Shown here piece after piece: positions 11,512-23,655 of a DNA stretch of 64,000 bases. The first letter of the stretch is position 1, and every line of letters starts with the position of its first letter. Made by a program: the position numbers and the translations under genes. The stretch is taken from assembly GCA_037693485.1 (NCBI GenBank), contig CM075346.1, positions 126,096,001-126,160,000 on the forward strand, in the 5' to 3' direction. The notes beneath the pieces were generated by a model. That model worked only from the letters and a program-made list of their open reading frames with translations. It was not told the origin of the DNA and made no database searches. The DNA comes from Kitagawia praeruptora (Eukaryota; Streptophyta; Magnoliopsida; Apiales; Apiaceae).

Positions 11512-12730
11512 TGTTAGTAGTATTTTTATGTGTTCGTTCGCAGGGAAGGACTGAATTTAATATCAAGTTCAAGTTTCTTATCTCTCACAATTTAGAAGTG
11601 TAAAAGAATGTTTAGGTTGTTTATAAACTAATTAAGACTAATTATAAATCGAGAATAAAATATATAAGGAAAACAATCCAAGAACTGGGGTTCTTCACTT
11701 GGTTTCAATGCACATTCAATATCCATGTGATGTCTATGTTCTTACTCTGCTGAAAACAATTCTTCTAAAGTTATACTGTACCCTCCCAGGCTACAATATA
11801 TTGCCTACAGCTACACCCTAATTGTCACTCCCGTGATACAATCAAAGTATATCTATAAACTGTTAAGTGCCAAGAATTATATGTCTCACAATTCTCCTAT
11901 TAATCTCCCGATCTAATATTCAAATTATGTCTGTTAAATTATGTACTAAGATTGCAACTTCTCTTCCAAGCTTATTACAATCCCTAGAGTACAATCAAAG
12001 GTTCATGACTCCCCTAATTGTGTTAAGATCTCATTAACAGATCAGCAAAGCAGAAAATCACATAATCAAGCATGCATGAATACCAAGGAATACTACCCAA
12101 TCCTCAGATTAGAGAATTAGTTACGCATATTTAATAAAGAAAACATAATAATAATGATAATGAATGAAAACATAATATTGAAGAAAGAATTGAAGATCGA
12201 AAGTACCTTGATACGATTAAAAGCTATGAATTGTTATGATTTAAAATGGTAGGATGTGTTTTAAATAGGCTCTAAAAATCTTGACCAGCAAGATATTACC
12301 TTCTATTACAATTAGGATTTAAAGAAGGTACCCAAAACTGCCCAGAATACAATTAGAATTAGAAAAAGGGCAAAACAGTAAATTCATGGCCTTCTTTTAT
12401 AAGAACACGTGCGCGACTTCATTCAGCACGTCCCTTTCACTTGTTTCCTATCCCAGGTTGTAGAAAATCTCTCAAGCTTCGCGTGGGCAGTAAGATCGCT
12501 GAAAACGGACTTCTAGAACTCCAGATATGGCCAAAACAGTATAAGTTGCGCAACCTTCCCGGAAAATCCGAATTTTAATCAATTAAATCTCCAAAAACGA
12601 CAAAAGCTTAGATATTCTTGCAAACCTGCACAACTACACAAATTACATCAAAACTACACAAACTTGAGTCCAAAACAATCAATTTAAGCCGAACGGAGGC
12701 ATTCCAAGTGGATATAAAATCCACTTATCA
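11512..12730 (-). repeat. Element A, 3' LTR (left)
   Basis: Starts TG and ends CA on the plus strand. By eye it differs at about nine positions from the middle and right LTRs. Confidence 0.92.
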
Positions 12731-12744
12731 AACCCCCAAACTTG
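12731..12744 (-). other. Element A polypurine tract, copy 1
   Basis: On the minus strand it reads caagtttgggggtt, directly before the LTR TG. It is the presumed primer for plus-strand DNA synthesis. Copy 2 lies at 17494-17507. Confidence 0.8.
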
Positions 12745-14589
12745 AACTGATGCTTGTCCTCAAGCATAAACAATTACAACTACCTAATTAGTACCACTTC
12801 CGTAGGTGATCACGGTTGCATTTGGCATATGCAACAAGCCCTTTAAACCCCTAGGCAGCCCTAGTGGACGAGTAAGGTCTCGTGAGGGCCTATAGCGAAT
12901 GTACCCACAAAATCCAATGCAATGCAATGCATGAATGCAACTAATATGAAATATGCAAAGATCCCCTTCAAACTTACCAAAACCAACTAACAAGCAAATA
13001 TCTCAAAGAATGCAAATAAATCCAAGCAGAGCTCGACTAAGTCTCCGTATACTAACAATACATGACAGAAACGTGCGTGTGTGCGATGCTCATCAGAAAT
13101 ACTCCCAACACTAGGTCAAAAATCATACTTATTCTTCGCCAAGACAATCACAGGTTTATAAATAGAATAGACTGTAGACACTTCATAACTTAGAAACACC
13201 TCCATCCTCATTCAAGTTAGCCAGGAATTCATGCTTTATTACTACACTACGACACATAATACCACAAACAACACGCATGCTTATTTAACCGTGCAATGAA
13301 TGAGACCCCAAAAGGCTTATACAATAATACCCATGTAGCGAGTGTTAGGTCAGCAATCCCAAACCACAAGGCTTTAGGTTACTAGGACTAAGTCCCCTCA
13401 GACTTAATTACTCGAGTATTAAAGAGCTCACTCTGGTTAATTCTGCATTAAACAATTAAACTATTGACTCTTTTTTTTTTCTTTCTTTTCTTCTTCTTTT
13501 TTTTTTTATGCAATCTGGAATTAGAATTCTCAATTCCAACCCTAGACTACTCATATAAATATGAGCTGGCTACTAGCCATTTGACACCTAGCCATTATTC
13601 AACAAATATTAACAACTAGCATGAAATCCCTGGTTTCCCCCAAACTTAGACTTTAGTGCTCCTACGCCATCAAGGGAATAACGAAAATTCTAAATATAAT
13701 CAGGTGATTAAATCTCAAAACTCCAAACAAGCATGACCTCAACCTAGCCCAAAAACAAACAATGAGACTGTGTAAAAGTTTTGTTCCCGTAACATGCAAG
13801 TCAATTCCTAGGAACTATAAATCAGCCCTCTACTCATCATCACCACACTCAATTAAAACATCTACCTATCAATCAGAATCAGCTCGTCCTAAAGGATTAT
13901 GAAAAATGCATGCCATGAAAATGCACATGAAAATGCAACTAAATGAAAACTCACATGGTATACGAAAAGAAAAACAGAATGTCCTATATGAAACAAACGT
14001 AGATAACACAACATATATGCATGATTTACTACTAATAATATGCAAAGCATGAAATCCTACATGAACACATAATACAACAACAACTACTAATCCCTCAAAC
14101 CACCCCCAAACTTAAAATATTCAATGCCCTCATTGAATGGAAGTAATACAAGGGATAGCAGAACATACCTACTCATCCTCATCCTCCTCGGGCGAATCTG
14201 GTGGAGGATATTGCGTACGAGCTCCATAGTCTGGCCACCTTGCCTGAACACTACAAAATCCCAATTGACAAGAACACAAATTCGTAATAAAAATAAGATT
14301 AGAGAAAAAGATTTACCCAATACGAATCAAAGAGGTGAACTTGCAATTAATTCCTCTTTAGAATTGAATTTTTAAAGATTAAAAAAAATAGAAGAGGAAT
14401 TGGATTTGTATGTATAGGTGGGTATATATAAAAGATGATGAATAGGATGAAAAAAGAAATAAAATAAAAATAAAATAAAATAAAAAATTGAGAAGGTACG
14501 AAATTTGATGAATGATAGAAATAAGATTTAGGGAAAAAAAAAATAAATAAATAAAAATAAAAAAAAAATAAATAAAAATAATAAATAAA

Positions 14590-14627
<38 letters not shown>

Positions 14628-15080
14628 TTAGAATAGATATAGGTTTAAAATTTTGAAAGAGAGATGGGGGATTTTTGAAATAGAAATAGGAAAAGAATTA
14701 GAGAGAATGGGGGTATAAATAGAATGGGGGTTGAAAAGATTTTTTTTTTTTTATATGTAAACACAACAGCAAACACACGGACAGAATAAGTGAGAGAAAC
14801 GCTGAAAAATCCTGCTCTTCTGGACGTCACACGCAACTTGCGCGCGTGGACAGCAAACTGCGGCTAAAGCAGATGCGCCATAGCAAGTTGCGTATCAGGG
14901 GGGGCAAATTGCCTTGAATGCAGATGCGCAGGCGCTAGTTGCGTGTTAGGGGCGCAACTTGCCTCCAGACCAGAAACGCTGATGCAAGTTGCGTTACAGA
15001 CCTGCAATTTGCTCAAAATTCGATTTTTTTTTTTTTGAACAGATTTTTTTTTTCTTTTTTTTCTTCCTACACTAATGCGT
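12745..15080 (-). other. Element A conserved non-coding block, copy 1
   Basis: Between the ORF and the PPT. Long parts match the corresponding block of element C (58452-59928, opposite orientation), including the segment around gatcacggttgcatttggca at 12807-12826 and cctaggcagccctagtgg at 12851-12868. It also holds pyrimidine runs (13470-13510), AAT-type microsatellite (14455-14625) and a GC-rich repeat module (14820-15015). The small ORFs here are not conserved as protein. Confidence 0.75.
14820..15015. repeat. GC-rich GCAAGTTGCG module, element A copy 1
   Basis: Several imperfect copies of palindromic words such as cgcaacttgcgcgcg and gcaagttgcgt lie in an otherwise AT-rich element. A second copy is at 19615-19810, and similar modules occur in B (46020-46195) and in both LTRs of C. 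Confidence 0.7.
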
Positions 15081-15113
15081 GGGTTGCCTCCCACCAAGCG
15101 CTTCTTTAACGTC
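15081..15113 (-). promoter_or_regulatory. Conserved post-ORF motif, element A copy 1
   Basis: On the minus strand this reads gacgttaaagaagcgcttgg, then tgggaggcaaccc. It lies about 31 nt after the ORF stop. The same motif follows the stop in copy 2 (19866-19898), element B (46251-46283) and, more diverged, element C (58417-58451). Its function is unknown. Confidence 0.7.
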
Positions 15114-15144
15114 AATAGCTTGACGCCGATTATACCTGGAAACT

Positions 15145-16098
15145 TCAATGAGGATAAAAAGCAAACAAATGCACATATCTACGAATTTCTAATATAAGCA
15201 TATTGTGCAAATAAACCTTAGATTCATTAAAAGGTACAAAAACTTTCAAGAACCTATCATGCTCAAGAGACTTGGAAACATCAAAATATCTAGAAAAGTC
15301 GTCAGAATAATCATTATAAGTACGACTCATATACTCCTCCCAAATCGGATCCTTATACTCTAAAGCAAGATTTTCAACTTCCTCAATCTTAACTTCCTTC
15401 TCTTTTATAATTGGACACTCATCAATTTTAATCTCGTCTACCAATGTATTAAGCTCAAAATTTTCTAGATTTAGTAGAATTTCAATTGCATCCAAATTAT
15501 CATTAATACGCATGGGACAATTATCAACTACACAAGTAGACTCATCAGACACAACATTATCATCAATTGCTAAACAAGAATCATGGCATAGAGGAAAATT
15601 GACACAAGGGGGAGTTCGATAACAACCTTCATGCCACACTGCTCGAACTTCCCAAATAAAATTATTTAGTTTAGCATTCTCCTCGTACCAAGCTATTGAA
15701 TCACATGGAATATCATTATCACTAGCAATTTCTAAAGTTGGTTCATCAAAAACTCCCAAAGAAAGTAAGGGAGGATTAGACTGAGTTCTTTGAATCATTT
15801 TATTGAGCGCAATCTCCCAATCAGCAGGTAAAGAAGGATTAGACTGAGTTAAACTCGTATCAACATCATTACACATATATGGATAAACATCATCATGATA
15901 TTGATTTTCAAACAAATATGAATAATCATTGTTAGGGGCATATGGAGCATAAAATGAGTTCTCAGAATAGAATGAATTCACCTGATATGCATTACAATCC
16001 TCATAGGAATTGAATTGTGGGTAAGGATTGAAGTCTTGATATCGTTCTTGACTGTTGTAGAAATTCTGAGCGTTGTTCCAACCAAAGTTGTACTCCAT
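15145..16098 (-). CDS. Orphan 317-residue retrotransposon protein, element A copy 1
   Basis: A single open frame in the gag position, about 157 nt downstream of the primer site. I do not recognise the family. Residues 1-80 are rich in Tyr, Asn and Phe (MEYNFGWNNAQNFYNSQERY), of low complexity. Residues 150-190 have several Cys and His (CYRTPPCVNFPLCHDSCLAI) that could bind metal. Residues 190-270 are acidic. The end is basic-hydrophobic (EIRRYVHLFAFYPH). There is no gag capsid domain, no DxGA-type protease and no RT motif. It is uninterrupted here, while the second copy has two stops. A role in RNA binding or packaging is possible by position only. The conserved motif lies just downstream. 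Confidence 0.65.
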   Translation of the reverse strand: MEYNFGWNNAQNFYNSQERYQDFNPYPQFNSYEDCNAYQVNSFYSENSFYAPYAPNNDYSYLFENQYHDDVYPYMCNDVDTSLTQSNPSLPADWEIALNKMIQRTQSNPPLLSLGVFDEPTLEIASDNDIPCDSIAWYEENAKLNNFIWEVRAVWHEGCYRTPPCVNFPLCHDSCLAIDDNVVSDESTCVVDNCPMRINDNLDAIEILLNLENFELNTLVDEIKIDECPIIKEKEVKIEEVENLALEYKDPIWEEYMSRTYNDYSDDFSRYFDVSKSLEHDRFLKVFVPFNESKVYLHNMLILEIRRYVHLFAFYPH

Positions 16099-16254
16099 CT
16101 AGTCTCTCTCCTCAAAACCTGTTTAAGTTGTCTACCTCAAAGAACCTATAGACACACCAAAGAAAGAAATATAAAAAGAAAGAAAAGAAAAATATATACA
16201 AAGATAAAATCCAACTACAAGAAACAATTAACTCAAACTCAACATTACTGCCTT

Positions 16255-16271
16255 CCCCGGCAGCGGCGCCA
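16255..16271 (-). other. Primer binding site, element A copy 1
   Basis: TGGCGCCGCTGCCGGGG on the minus strand differs at one base from the complement of the plant tRNA-Asp(GTC) 3' end. It lies 3 nt inside the middle LTR, as expected for a 5' LTR junction. Confidence 0.85.
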
Positions 16272-16274
16272 ATT

Positions 16275-17493
16275 TGTTAGTAGTATTTTTATGTGTTCGT
16301 TCGCAGGGAAGGACTGAATTTAATATCAAGTTCAAGTTTCTTATCTCTCACAATTTAGAAGTGTAAAAAAATGTTTGGGTTGTTTATAAACTAATTAAGA
16401 CTAATTATAAATCGAGAATAAAATATATAAGGAAAACAATCCAAGAACTGGGGTTCTTCACTTGGTTTCAATGCACATTCAATATCCATGTGATGTCTAT
16501 GTTCTTACTCTGCTGAAAACAATTCTTCTAAAGTTATACTGTACCCTCCCAGGCTACAATATATTGCCTACAGCTACACCCTAATTGTCACTCCCGTGAT
16601 ACAATCAAAGTATATCTATAAACTGTTAAGTGCCAAGAATTATATGTCTCACAATTCTCCTATTAATCTCCCGATCTAATATTCAAATTATGTCTGTTAA
16701 ATTATGTACTAAGATTGCAACTTCTCTCCCAAGCTTATTACAATCCCTAGAGTACAATCAAAGGTTCATGACTCCCCTAATTGTGTTAAGATCTCATTAA
16801 CAGATCAGCAAAGCAGAAAATCACATAATCAAGCATGCATGAATACCAAGGAATACTACCCAATCCTCAGATTAGAGAATTAGTTACGCATATTTAATAA
16901 AGAAAACATAATAATAATGATAATGAATGAAAACATAATATTGAAGAAAGAATTGAAGATCGAAAGTACCTTGATACGATTAAAAGCTATGAATTGTTAT
17001 GATTTACAATGGTAGGATGTGTTTTAAATAGGCTCTACAAATCTTGACCAGCAAGATATTACCTTCTATTACAATTAGGATTTAAAGAAGGTACCCAAAA
17101 CTGCCCAGAATACAATTAGAATTAGAAAAAGGGCAAAACAGTAAATTCATGGCCTTCTTTTATAAGAACACGTGCGCGACTTCATTCAGCACGTCCCTTG
17201 CACTTGTTTCCTATCCCAGGTTGTAGAAAATCTCTCAAGCTTCGCGTGGGCAGTAAGATCGCTGAAAACGGACTTCTAGAACTCCAGATATGGCCAAAAC
17301 AGTATAAGCTGCGCAACCTTCCCGGAAAATCCGAATTTTAATCAATTAAATCTCCAAAAACGACAAAAGCTTAGATATTCTTGCAAACCTGCACAACTAC
17401 ACAAAACACATCAAAACTACACAAACTTGAGTCCAAAACAATCAATTTAAGCCGAACGGAGGCATTCCAAGTGGATATAAAATCCACTTATCA
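16275..17493 (-). repeat. Element A, middle LTR
   Basis: Serves at once as 5' LTR of the left unit and 3' LTR of the right unit. By eye it differs at only about two positions from the right LTR. Confidence 0.92.
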
Positions 17494-19345
17494 AACCCCC
17501 AAACTTGAACTGATGCTTGTCCTCAAGCATAAACAATTACAACTACCTAATTAGTACCACTTCCGTAGGTGATCACGGTTGCATTTGGCATATGCAACAA
17601 GCCCTTTAAACCCCTAGGCAGCCCTAGTGGACGAGTAAGGTCTCGTGAGGGCCTATAGCGAATGTACCCACAAAATCCAATGCAATGCAATGCATGAATG
17701 CAACTAATATGAAATATGCAAAGATCCCCTTCAAACTTACCAAAACCAACTAACAAGCAAATATCTCAAAGAATGCAAATAAATCCAAGCAGAGCTCGAC
17801 TAAGTCTCCGTATACTAACAATACATGACAGAAACGTGCGTGTGTGCGATGCTCATCAGAAATACTCCCAACACTAGGTCAAAAATCATACCTATTCTTC
17901 GCCAAGACAATCACAGGTTTATAAATAGAATAGACTGTAGACACTTCATAACTTAGAAACACCTCCATCCTCATTCAAGTTAGCCAGGAATTCATGCTTT
18001 ATTACTACACTACGACACATAATACCACAAACAACACGCATGCTTATTTAACCGTGCAATGAATGAGACCCCAAAAGGCTTATACAATAATACCCATGTA
18101 GCGAGTGTTAGGTCAGCAATCCCAAACCACAAGGCTTTAGGTTACTAGGACTAAGTCCCCTCAGACTTAATTACTCGAGTATTAAAGAGCTCACTCTGGT
18201 TAATTCTGCATTAAACAATTAAACTATTGACTCTTTTTTTTTCTTTCTTTTTTTCTTTTTTTTTTTTATGCAATCTGGAATTAGAATTCTCAATTCCAAC
18301 CCTAGACTACTCATATAAATATGAGCTGGCTACTAGCCATTTGACACCTAGCCATTATTCAACAAATATTAACAACTAGCATGAAATCCCTGGTTTCCCC
18401 CAAACTTAGACTTTAGTGCTCCTACGCCATCAAGGGAATAACGAAAATTCTAAATATAATCAGGTGATTAAATCTCAAAACTCCAAACAAGCATGACCTC
18501 AACCTAGCCCAAAAGCAAACAATGAGACTGTGTAAAAGTTTTGTTCCCGTAACATGCAAGTCAATTCCTAGGAACTATAAATCAGCCCTCTACTCATCAT
18601 CACCACACTCAATTAAAACATCTACCTATCAATCAGAATCAGCTCGTCCTAAAGGATTATGAAAAATGCATGCCATGAAAATGCACATGAAAATGCAACT
18701 AAATGAAAACTCACATGGTATACGAAAAGAAAAACAGAATGTCCTATATGAAACAAACGTAGATAACACAACATATATGCATGATTTACTACTAATAATA
18801 TGCAAAGCATGAAATCCTACATGAACACATAATACAACAACAACTACTAATCCCTCAAACCACCCCAAACTTAAAATATTCAATGCCCTCATTGAATGGA
18901 AGTAATACAAGGGATAGCAGAACATACCTACTCATCCTCATCCTCCTCGGGCGAATCTGGTGGAGGATATTGCGTACGAGCTCCATAGTCTGGCCACCTT
19001 GCCTGAACACTACAAAATCCCAATTGACAAGAACACAAATTCGTAATAAAAATAAGATCAGAGAAAAAGATTTACCCAATACGAATCAAAGAGGTGAACT
19101 TGCAATTAATTCCTCTTTAGAATTGAATTTTTAGAGATTAAAAAAAATAGAAGAGGAATTGGATTTGTATGTATAGGTGGGTATATATAAAAGATGATGA
19201 ATAGGATGAAAAAAGAAAAAAATAATAATAAAATAAAAATAAAAAATTGAGAAGGTACGAAATTTGATGAATGATAGAAATAAGATTTAGGGAAAAAATA
19301 AATAAATAAATAAAAATAATAAAAATAAAAATAATAATAATAATA

Positions 19346-19414
<69 letters not shown>

Positions 19415-19865
19415 TTAGAATAGATATAGGTTTAAAATTTTGAAAGAGAGATGGGGGATTTTTGAAATAGAAATAGGAAAAGAATTAGAGAGAATGGGGG
19501 TATAAATAGAATGGGGGTTGAAAAGATTTTTTTTTTTTTTTATATATGTAAACACAACAGCAAACACACGGACAGAATAAGTGAGAGAAACGCTGAAAAA
19601 TCCTGCTCTTCTGGACGTCACACGCAACTTGCGCGCGTGGACAGCAAACTGCGGCTAAAGCAGATGCGCCACCGCAAGTTGCGTATCAGGGGGCAAATTG
19701 CCTTGAATGCAGATGCGCAGGCGCTAGTTGCGTGTTAGGGGCGCAACTTGCCTCCAGAACAGAAACGCTGATGCAAGTTGCGTTACAGACCTGCAATTTG
19801 CTCAAAATTCGATTTTTTTTTTTTTTTTTTGAACAGATTTTTTTTTTCTTCCTACACTAATGCGT
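17494..19865 (-). other. Element A conserved non-coding block, copy 2
   Basis: Near-identical to 12731-15080, beginning with the PPT at 17494-17507. Differences are mostly in microsatellite and homopolymer lengths: the AAT tract at 19318-19410 is longer than in copy 1. The GC-rich module is at 19615-19810 and the post-ORF motif at 19866-19898. Confidence 0.8.
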
Positions 19866-19929
19866 GGGTTGCCTCCCACCAAGCGCTTCTTTAACGTCAA
19901 TAGCTTGACGCCGATTATACCTGGAAACT

Positions 19930-20883
19930 TCAATGAGGATAAAAAGCAAACAAATGCACATATCTACGAATTTCTAATATAAGCATATTGTGCAAATAAA
20001 CCTTAGATTCATTAAAAGGTACAAAAACTTTCAAGAACCTATCATGCTCAAGAGACTTGGAAACATCAAAATATCTAGAAAAGTCGTCAGAATAATCATT
20101 ATAAGTACGACTCATATACTCCTCCCAAATCGGATCCTTATACTCTAAAGCAAGATTTTCAACTTCCTCAATCTTAACTTCCTTCTCTTTTATAATTGGA
20201 CACTCATCAATTTTAATCTCGTCTACCAATGTATTAAGCTCAAAATTTTCTAGATTTAGTAGAATTTCAATTGCATCCAAATTATCATTAATACGCATGG
20301 GACAATTATCAACTACACAAGTAGACTCATCAGACACAACATTATCATCAATTGCTAAACAAGAATCATGGCATAGAGGAAAATTGACACAAGGGGGAGT
20401 TCGATAACAACCTTCATGCCACACTGCTCGAACTTCCCAAATAAAATTATTTAGTTTAGCATTCTCCTCGTACCAAGCTATTGAATCACATGGAATATCA
20501 TTATCACTAGCAATTTATAAAGTTGGTTCATCAAAAACTCCCAAAGAAAGTAAGGGAGGATTAGACTGAGTTCTTTGAATCATTTTATTGAGCGCAATCT
20601 CCCAATCAGCAGGTAAAGAAGGATTAGACTGAGTTAAACTCGTATCAACATCATTACACATATATGGATAAACATCATCATGATATTGATTTTCAAACGA
20701 ATATGAATAATCATTGTTAGGGGCATATGGAGCATAAAATGAGTTCTCAGAATAGAACGAATTCACCTGATATGCATTACAATCCTCATAGGAATTGAAT
20801 TATGGGTAAGGATTGAAGTCTTGATATCGTTCTTGACTGTTGTAGAAATTCTGAGCGTTGTTCCAACCAAAGTTGTACTCCAT
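19930..20883 (-). pseudogene. Orphan 317-residue ORF, element A copy 2 (two stops)
   Basis: The same length as the intact copy at 15145-16098, but with two in-frame stops: a Gln codon near residue 28 (CAA to TAA) and a Glu codon at about residue 122 (GAA to TAA). A few other substitutions are visible. No indels are needed to align the copies. Decay therefore followed duplication, while the left copy stayed open. Confidence 0.85.
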
Positions 20884-21039
20884 CTAGTCTCTCTCCTCAA
20901 AACCTGTTTAAGTTGTCTACCTCAAAGAACCTATAGACACACCAAAGAAAGAAATATAAAAAGAAAGAAAAGAAAAATATATACAAAGATAAAATCCAAC
21001 TACATGAAACAATTAACTCAAACTCAACATTACTGCCTT

Positions 21040-21056
21040 CCCCGGCAGCGGCGCCA
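21040..21056 (-). other. Primer binding site, element A copy 2
   Basis: Identical to the site at 16255-16271, next to the right LTR. Confidence 0.85.
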
Positions 21057-21059
21057 ATT

Positions 21060-22278
21060 TGTTAGTAGTATTTTTATGTGTTCGTTCGCAGGGAAGGACT
21101 GAATTTAATATCAAGTTCAAGTTTCTTATCTCTCACAATTTAGAAGTGTAAAAGAATGTTTGGGTTGTTTATAAACTAATTAAGACTAATTATAAATCGA
21201 GAATAAAATATATAAGGAAAACAATCCAAGAACTGGGGTTCTTCACTTGGTTTCAATGCACATTCAATATCCATGTGATGTCTATGTTCTTACTCTGCTG
21301 AAAACAATTCTTCTAAAGTTATACTGTACCCTCCCAGGCTACAATATATTGCCTACAGCTACACCCTAATTGTCACTCCCGTGATACAATCAAAGTATAT
21401 CTATAAACTGTTAAGTGCCAAGAATTATATGTCTCACAATTCTCCTATTAATCTCCCGATCTAATATTCAAATTATGTCTGTTAAATTATGTACTAAGAT
21501 TGCAACTTCTCTCCCAAGCTTATTACAATCCCTAGAGTACAATCAAAGGTTCATGACTCCCCTAATTGTGTTAAGATCTCATTAACAGATCAGCAAAGCA
21601 GAAAATCACATAATCAAGCATGCATGAATACCAAGGAATACTACCCAATCCTCAGATTAGAGAATTAGTTACGCATATTTAATAAAGAAAACATAATAAT
21701 AATGATAATGAATGAAAACATAATATTGAAGAAAGAATTGAAGATCGAAAGTACCTTGATACGATTAAAAGCTATGAATTGTTATGATTTACAATGGTAG
21801 GATGTGTTTTAAATAGACTCTACAAATCTTGACCAGCAAGATATTACCTTCTATTACAATTAGGATTTAAAGAAGGTACCCAAAACTGCCCAGAATACAA
21901 TTAGAATTAGAAAAAGGGCAAAACAGTAAATTCATGGCCTTCTTTTATAAGAACACGTGCGCGACTTCATTCAGCACGTCCCTTGCACTTGTTTCCTATC
22001 CCAGGTTGTAGAAAATCTCTCAAGCTTCGCGTGGGCAGTAAGATCGCTGAAAACGGACTTCTAGAACTCCAGATATGGCCAAAACAGTATAAGCTGCGCA
22101 ACCTTCCCGGAAAATCCGAATTTTAATCAATTAAATCTCCAAAAACGACAAAAGCTTAGATATTCTTGCAAACCTGCACAACTACACAAAACACATCAAA
22201 ACTACACAAACTTGAGTCCAAAACAATCAATTTAAGCCGAACGGAGGCATTCCAAGTGGATATAAAATCCACTTATCA
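21060..22278 (-). repeat. Element A, 5' LTR (right)
   Basis: 1219 bp, TG...CA. It is followed by the acata target duplication at 22279-22283. Confidence 0.92.
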
Positions 22279-23060
22279 ACATAATCACTTTGGAGATTGA
22301 AGATTGAAGCCACATCAATGAATTTTATCTTTTCTTCATCTTCTATATTCCTTTGTTGTGTTTTTCCTTTAAGATGTTGAACTAAATTGCTATTCTAGGG
22401 ATTTAATGGATTCTTGAGTTTTTTATACAAGTGTTCTTTTTAATTCTCTATTTCATGTTCATTTTGGTCGTTTATATTGATTTGTATGTAATGCTTTACA
22501 AAGAGAAATTAACTTTGTAATTGAATCAGTAATTTAGGTGATGCTTGGAAAAGACAACCTAGATTAGACCCCATCAATATAACTTGAGATTAACAATTGT
22601 ATTAATTTGTGTTTAGGATAGGAATATACCTAATCACCTCAAGTAGTTAATTTAGGGTTATGTGTTAATGATGCTCATCGATTTAAATTCTGCATAGGGA
22701 TATGAGAGTTAATCCTATGAGTTAGAATCACTTCAGATTCGGAAGGTCCTTGTGAATATATCTTCACCCTAAACTAGCGACTAGAATATGGAATTAGAGA
22801 TGATGAAGGATACTTGTAAGACTCAAGAAGAAGTTAAAGGCCTAGATACTTTCACTCTTGTTTTATTCTTAAGTTGATGTGTTATGTACATGTTCATATT
22901 TTAGGAGTAATTTATAATATAATTTTGATATTATGTTATTTAACTTGAATTGAGAGAACAATAGTGATTGGTATTTAACTGTTTAAATTAGTCCTCGTGG
23001 GAACGAATTTTATATACTACTTGTTCGATACGTGCACTTGTGTTAGCGTTTGTAAAATCG
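22279..23060 (+). mobile_element. Older LTR, right part, split by element A
   Basis: Continues the interrupted LTR at 11060-11511. It ends with tcctcgtgggaacgaatttt and a TACTACTTGTTCGATACGTG-type tail typical of gypsy LTR ends, finishing near gataaca. No primer site follows, so this may be a solo or truncated LTR. Confidence 0.5.
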
Positions 23061-23655
23061 ATAACAATCTTAGAAAAGCCACATCTTCTTTTATTATTCT
23101 ATTTTCCTTTTTCTATTTTTACCTTTTGAGTAAATAAATTATTTTATTTTTTATTTATAAAAAATAAAAGTTTAAATTACACATAAATGTTACTCAGGTT
23201 AGGAAAAAAAATTAGAATTTATTAACATTCATCTCGTTGTAGCTATAAGATATTAGATTACTGATATCATAAATAGAATTATATTTCATTGAAAAACTAA
23301 AATGTAATTACATTTTGGAAAATAAAATAATTGCATCACATTTAATTTTTAGATTTATAAAAATGTAAATCTATGTATAAATTAGAGATTTTTGTTCGAT
23401 CAATCATTTAGACTTTAAGCAATTTAAATATATAATTGAATTTGAATTAAAAATGAGCTTTTAAAAATTTAGGATTTCAAAATGTATATAATGATTGAGT
23501 TATAACACATACTAAAAATAATATAGGATGAATTAAAAAGTATGATCTTGGATATTATGTAAATGAATAAATCATTGATATTTGTGTAATCATACGATTA
23601 GAATTTTTGGATTTTAAGTTGAATCTCGTTTTAAAAAATTAGATGTGGGGTATTA
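23061..23655. other. AT-rich intergenic region
   Basis: No ORF or repeat recognised between the split LTR and the TRIM. Confidence 0.4.

Larger units (their letters stand above)
11512..22278 (-). mobile_element. Element A: three-LTR tandem gypsy-type retrotransposon
   Basis: Three 1219-bp LTRs (11512-12730, 16275-17493, 21060-22278) enclose two near-identical internal domains of 3544 and 3566 bp. The 5-bp sequence acata at 11507-11511 and 22279-22283 flanks the whole array, so one insertion was later expanded. Each internal domain has a tRNA-Asp-type primer site, a single ORF at the gag position, a long non-coding block and a polypurine tract. No reverse transcriptase, RNase H, integrase or recognisable gag is present, so the element is non-autonomous. 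It shares its LTR start (TGATAAGTGGATTTTATATC, minus strand), PPT and non-coding block with elements B and C. Confidence 0.9.

Noticed and set aside
12784..12993. 69-residue ORF identical in both units of element A (also 17547-17756)
   Set aside because: Identity follows from the unit duplication. The underlying DNA is conserved in B and C without keeping the frame.
14087..14375. Overlapping ORFs on both strands, repeated in copy 2
   Set aside because: They fall in the conserved non-coding block and are shadows of DNA-level conservation.
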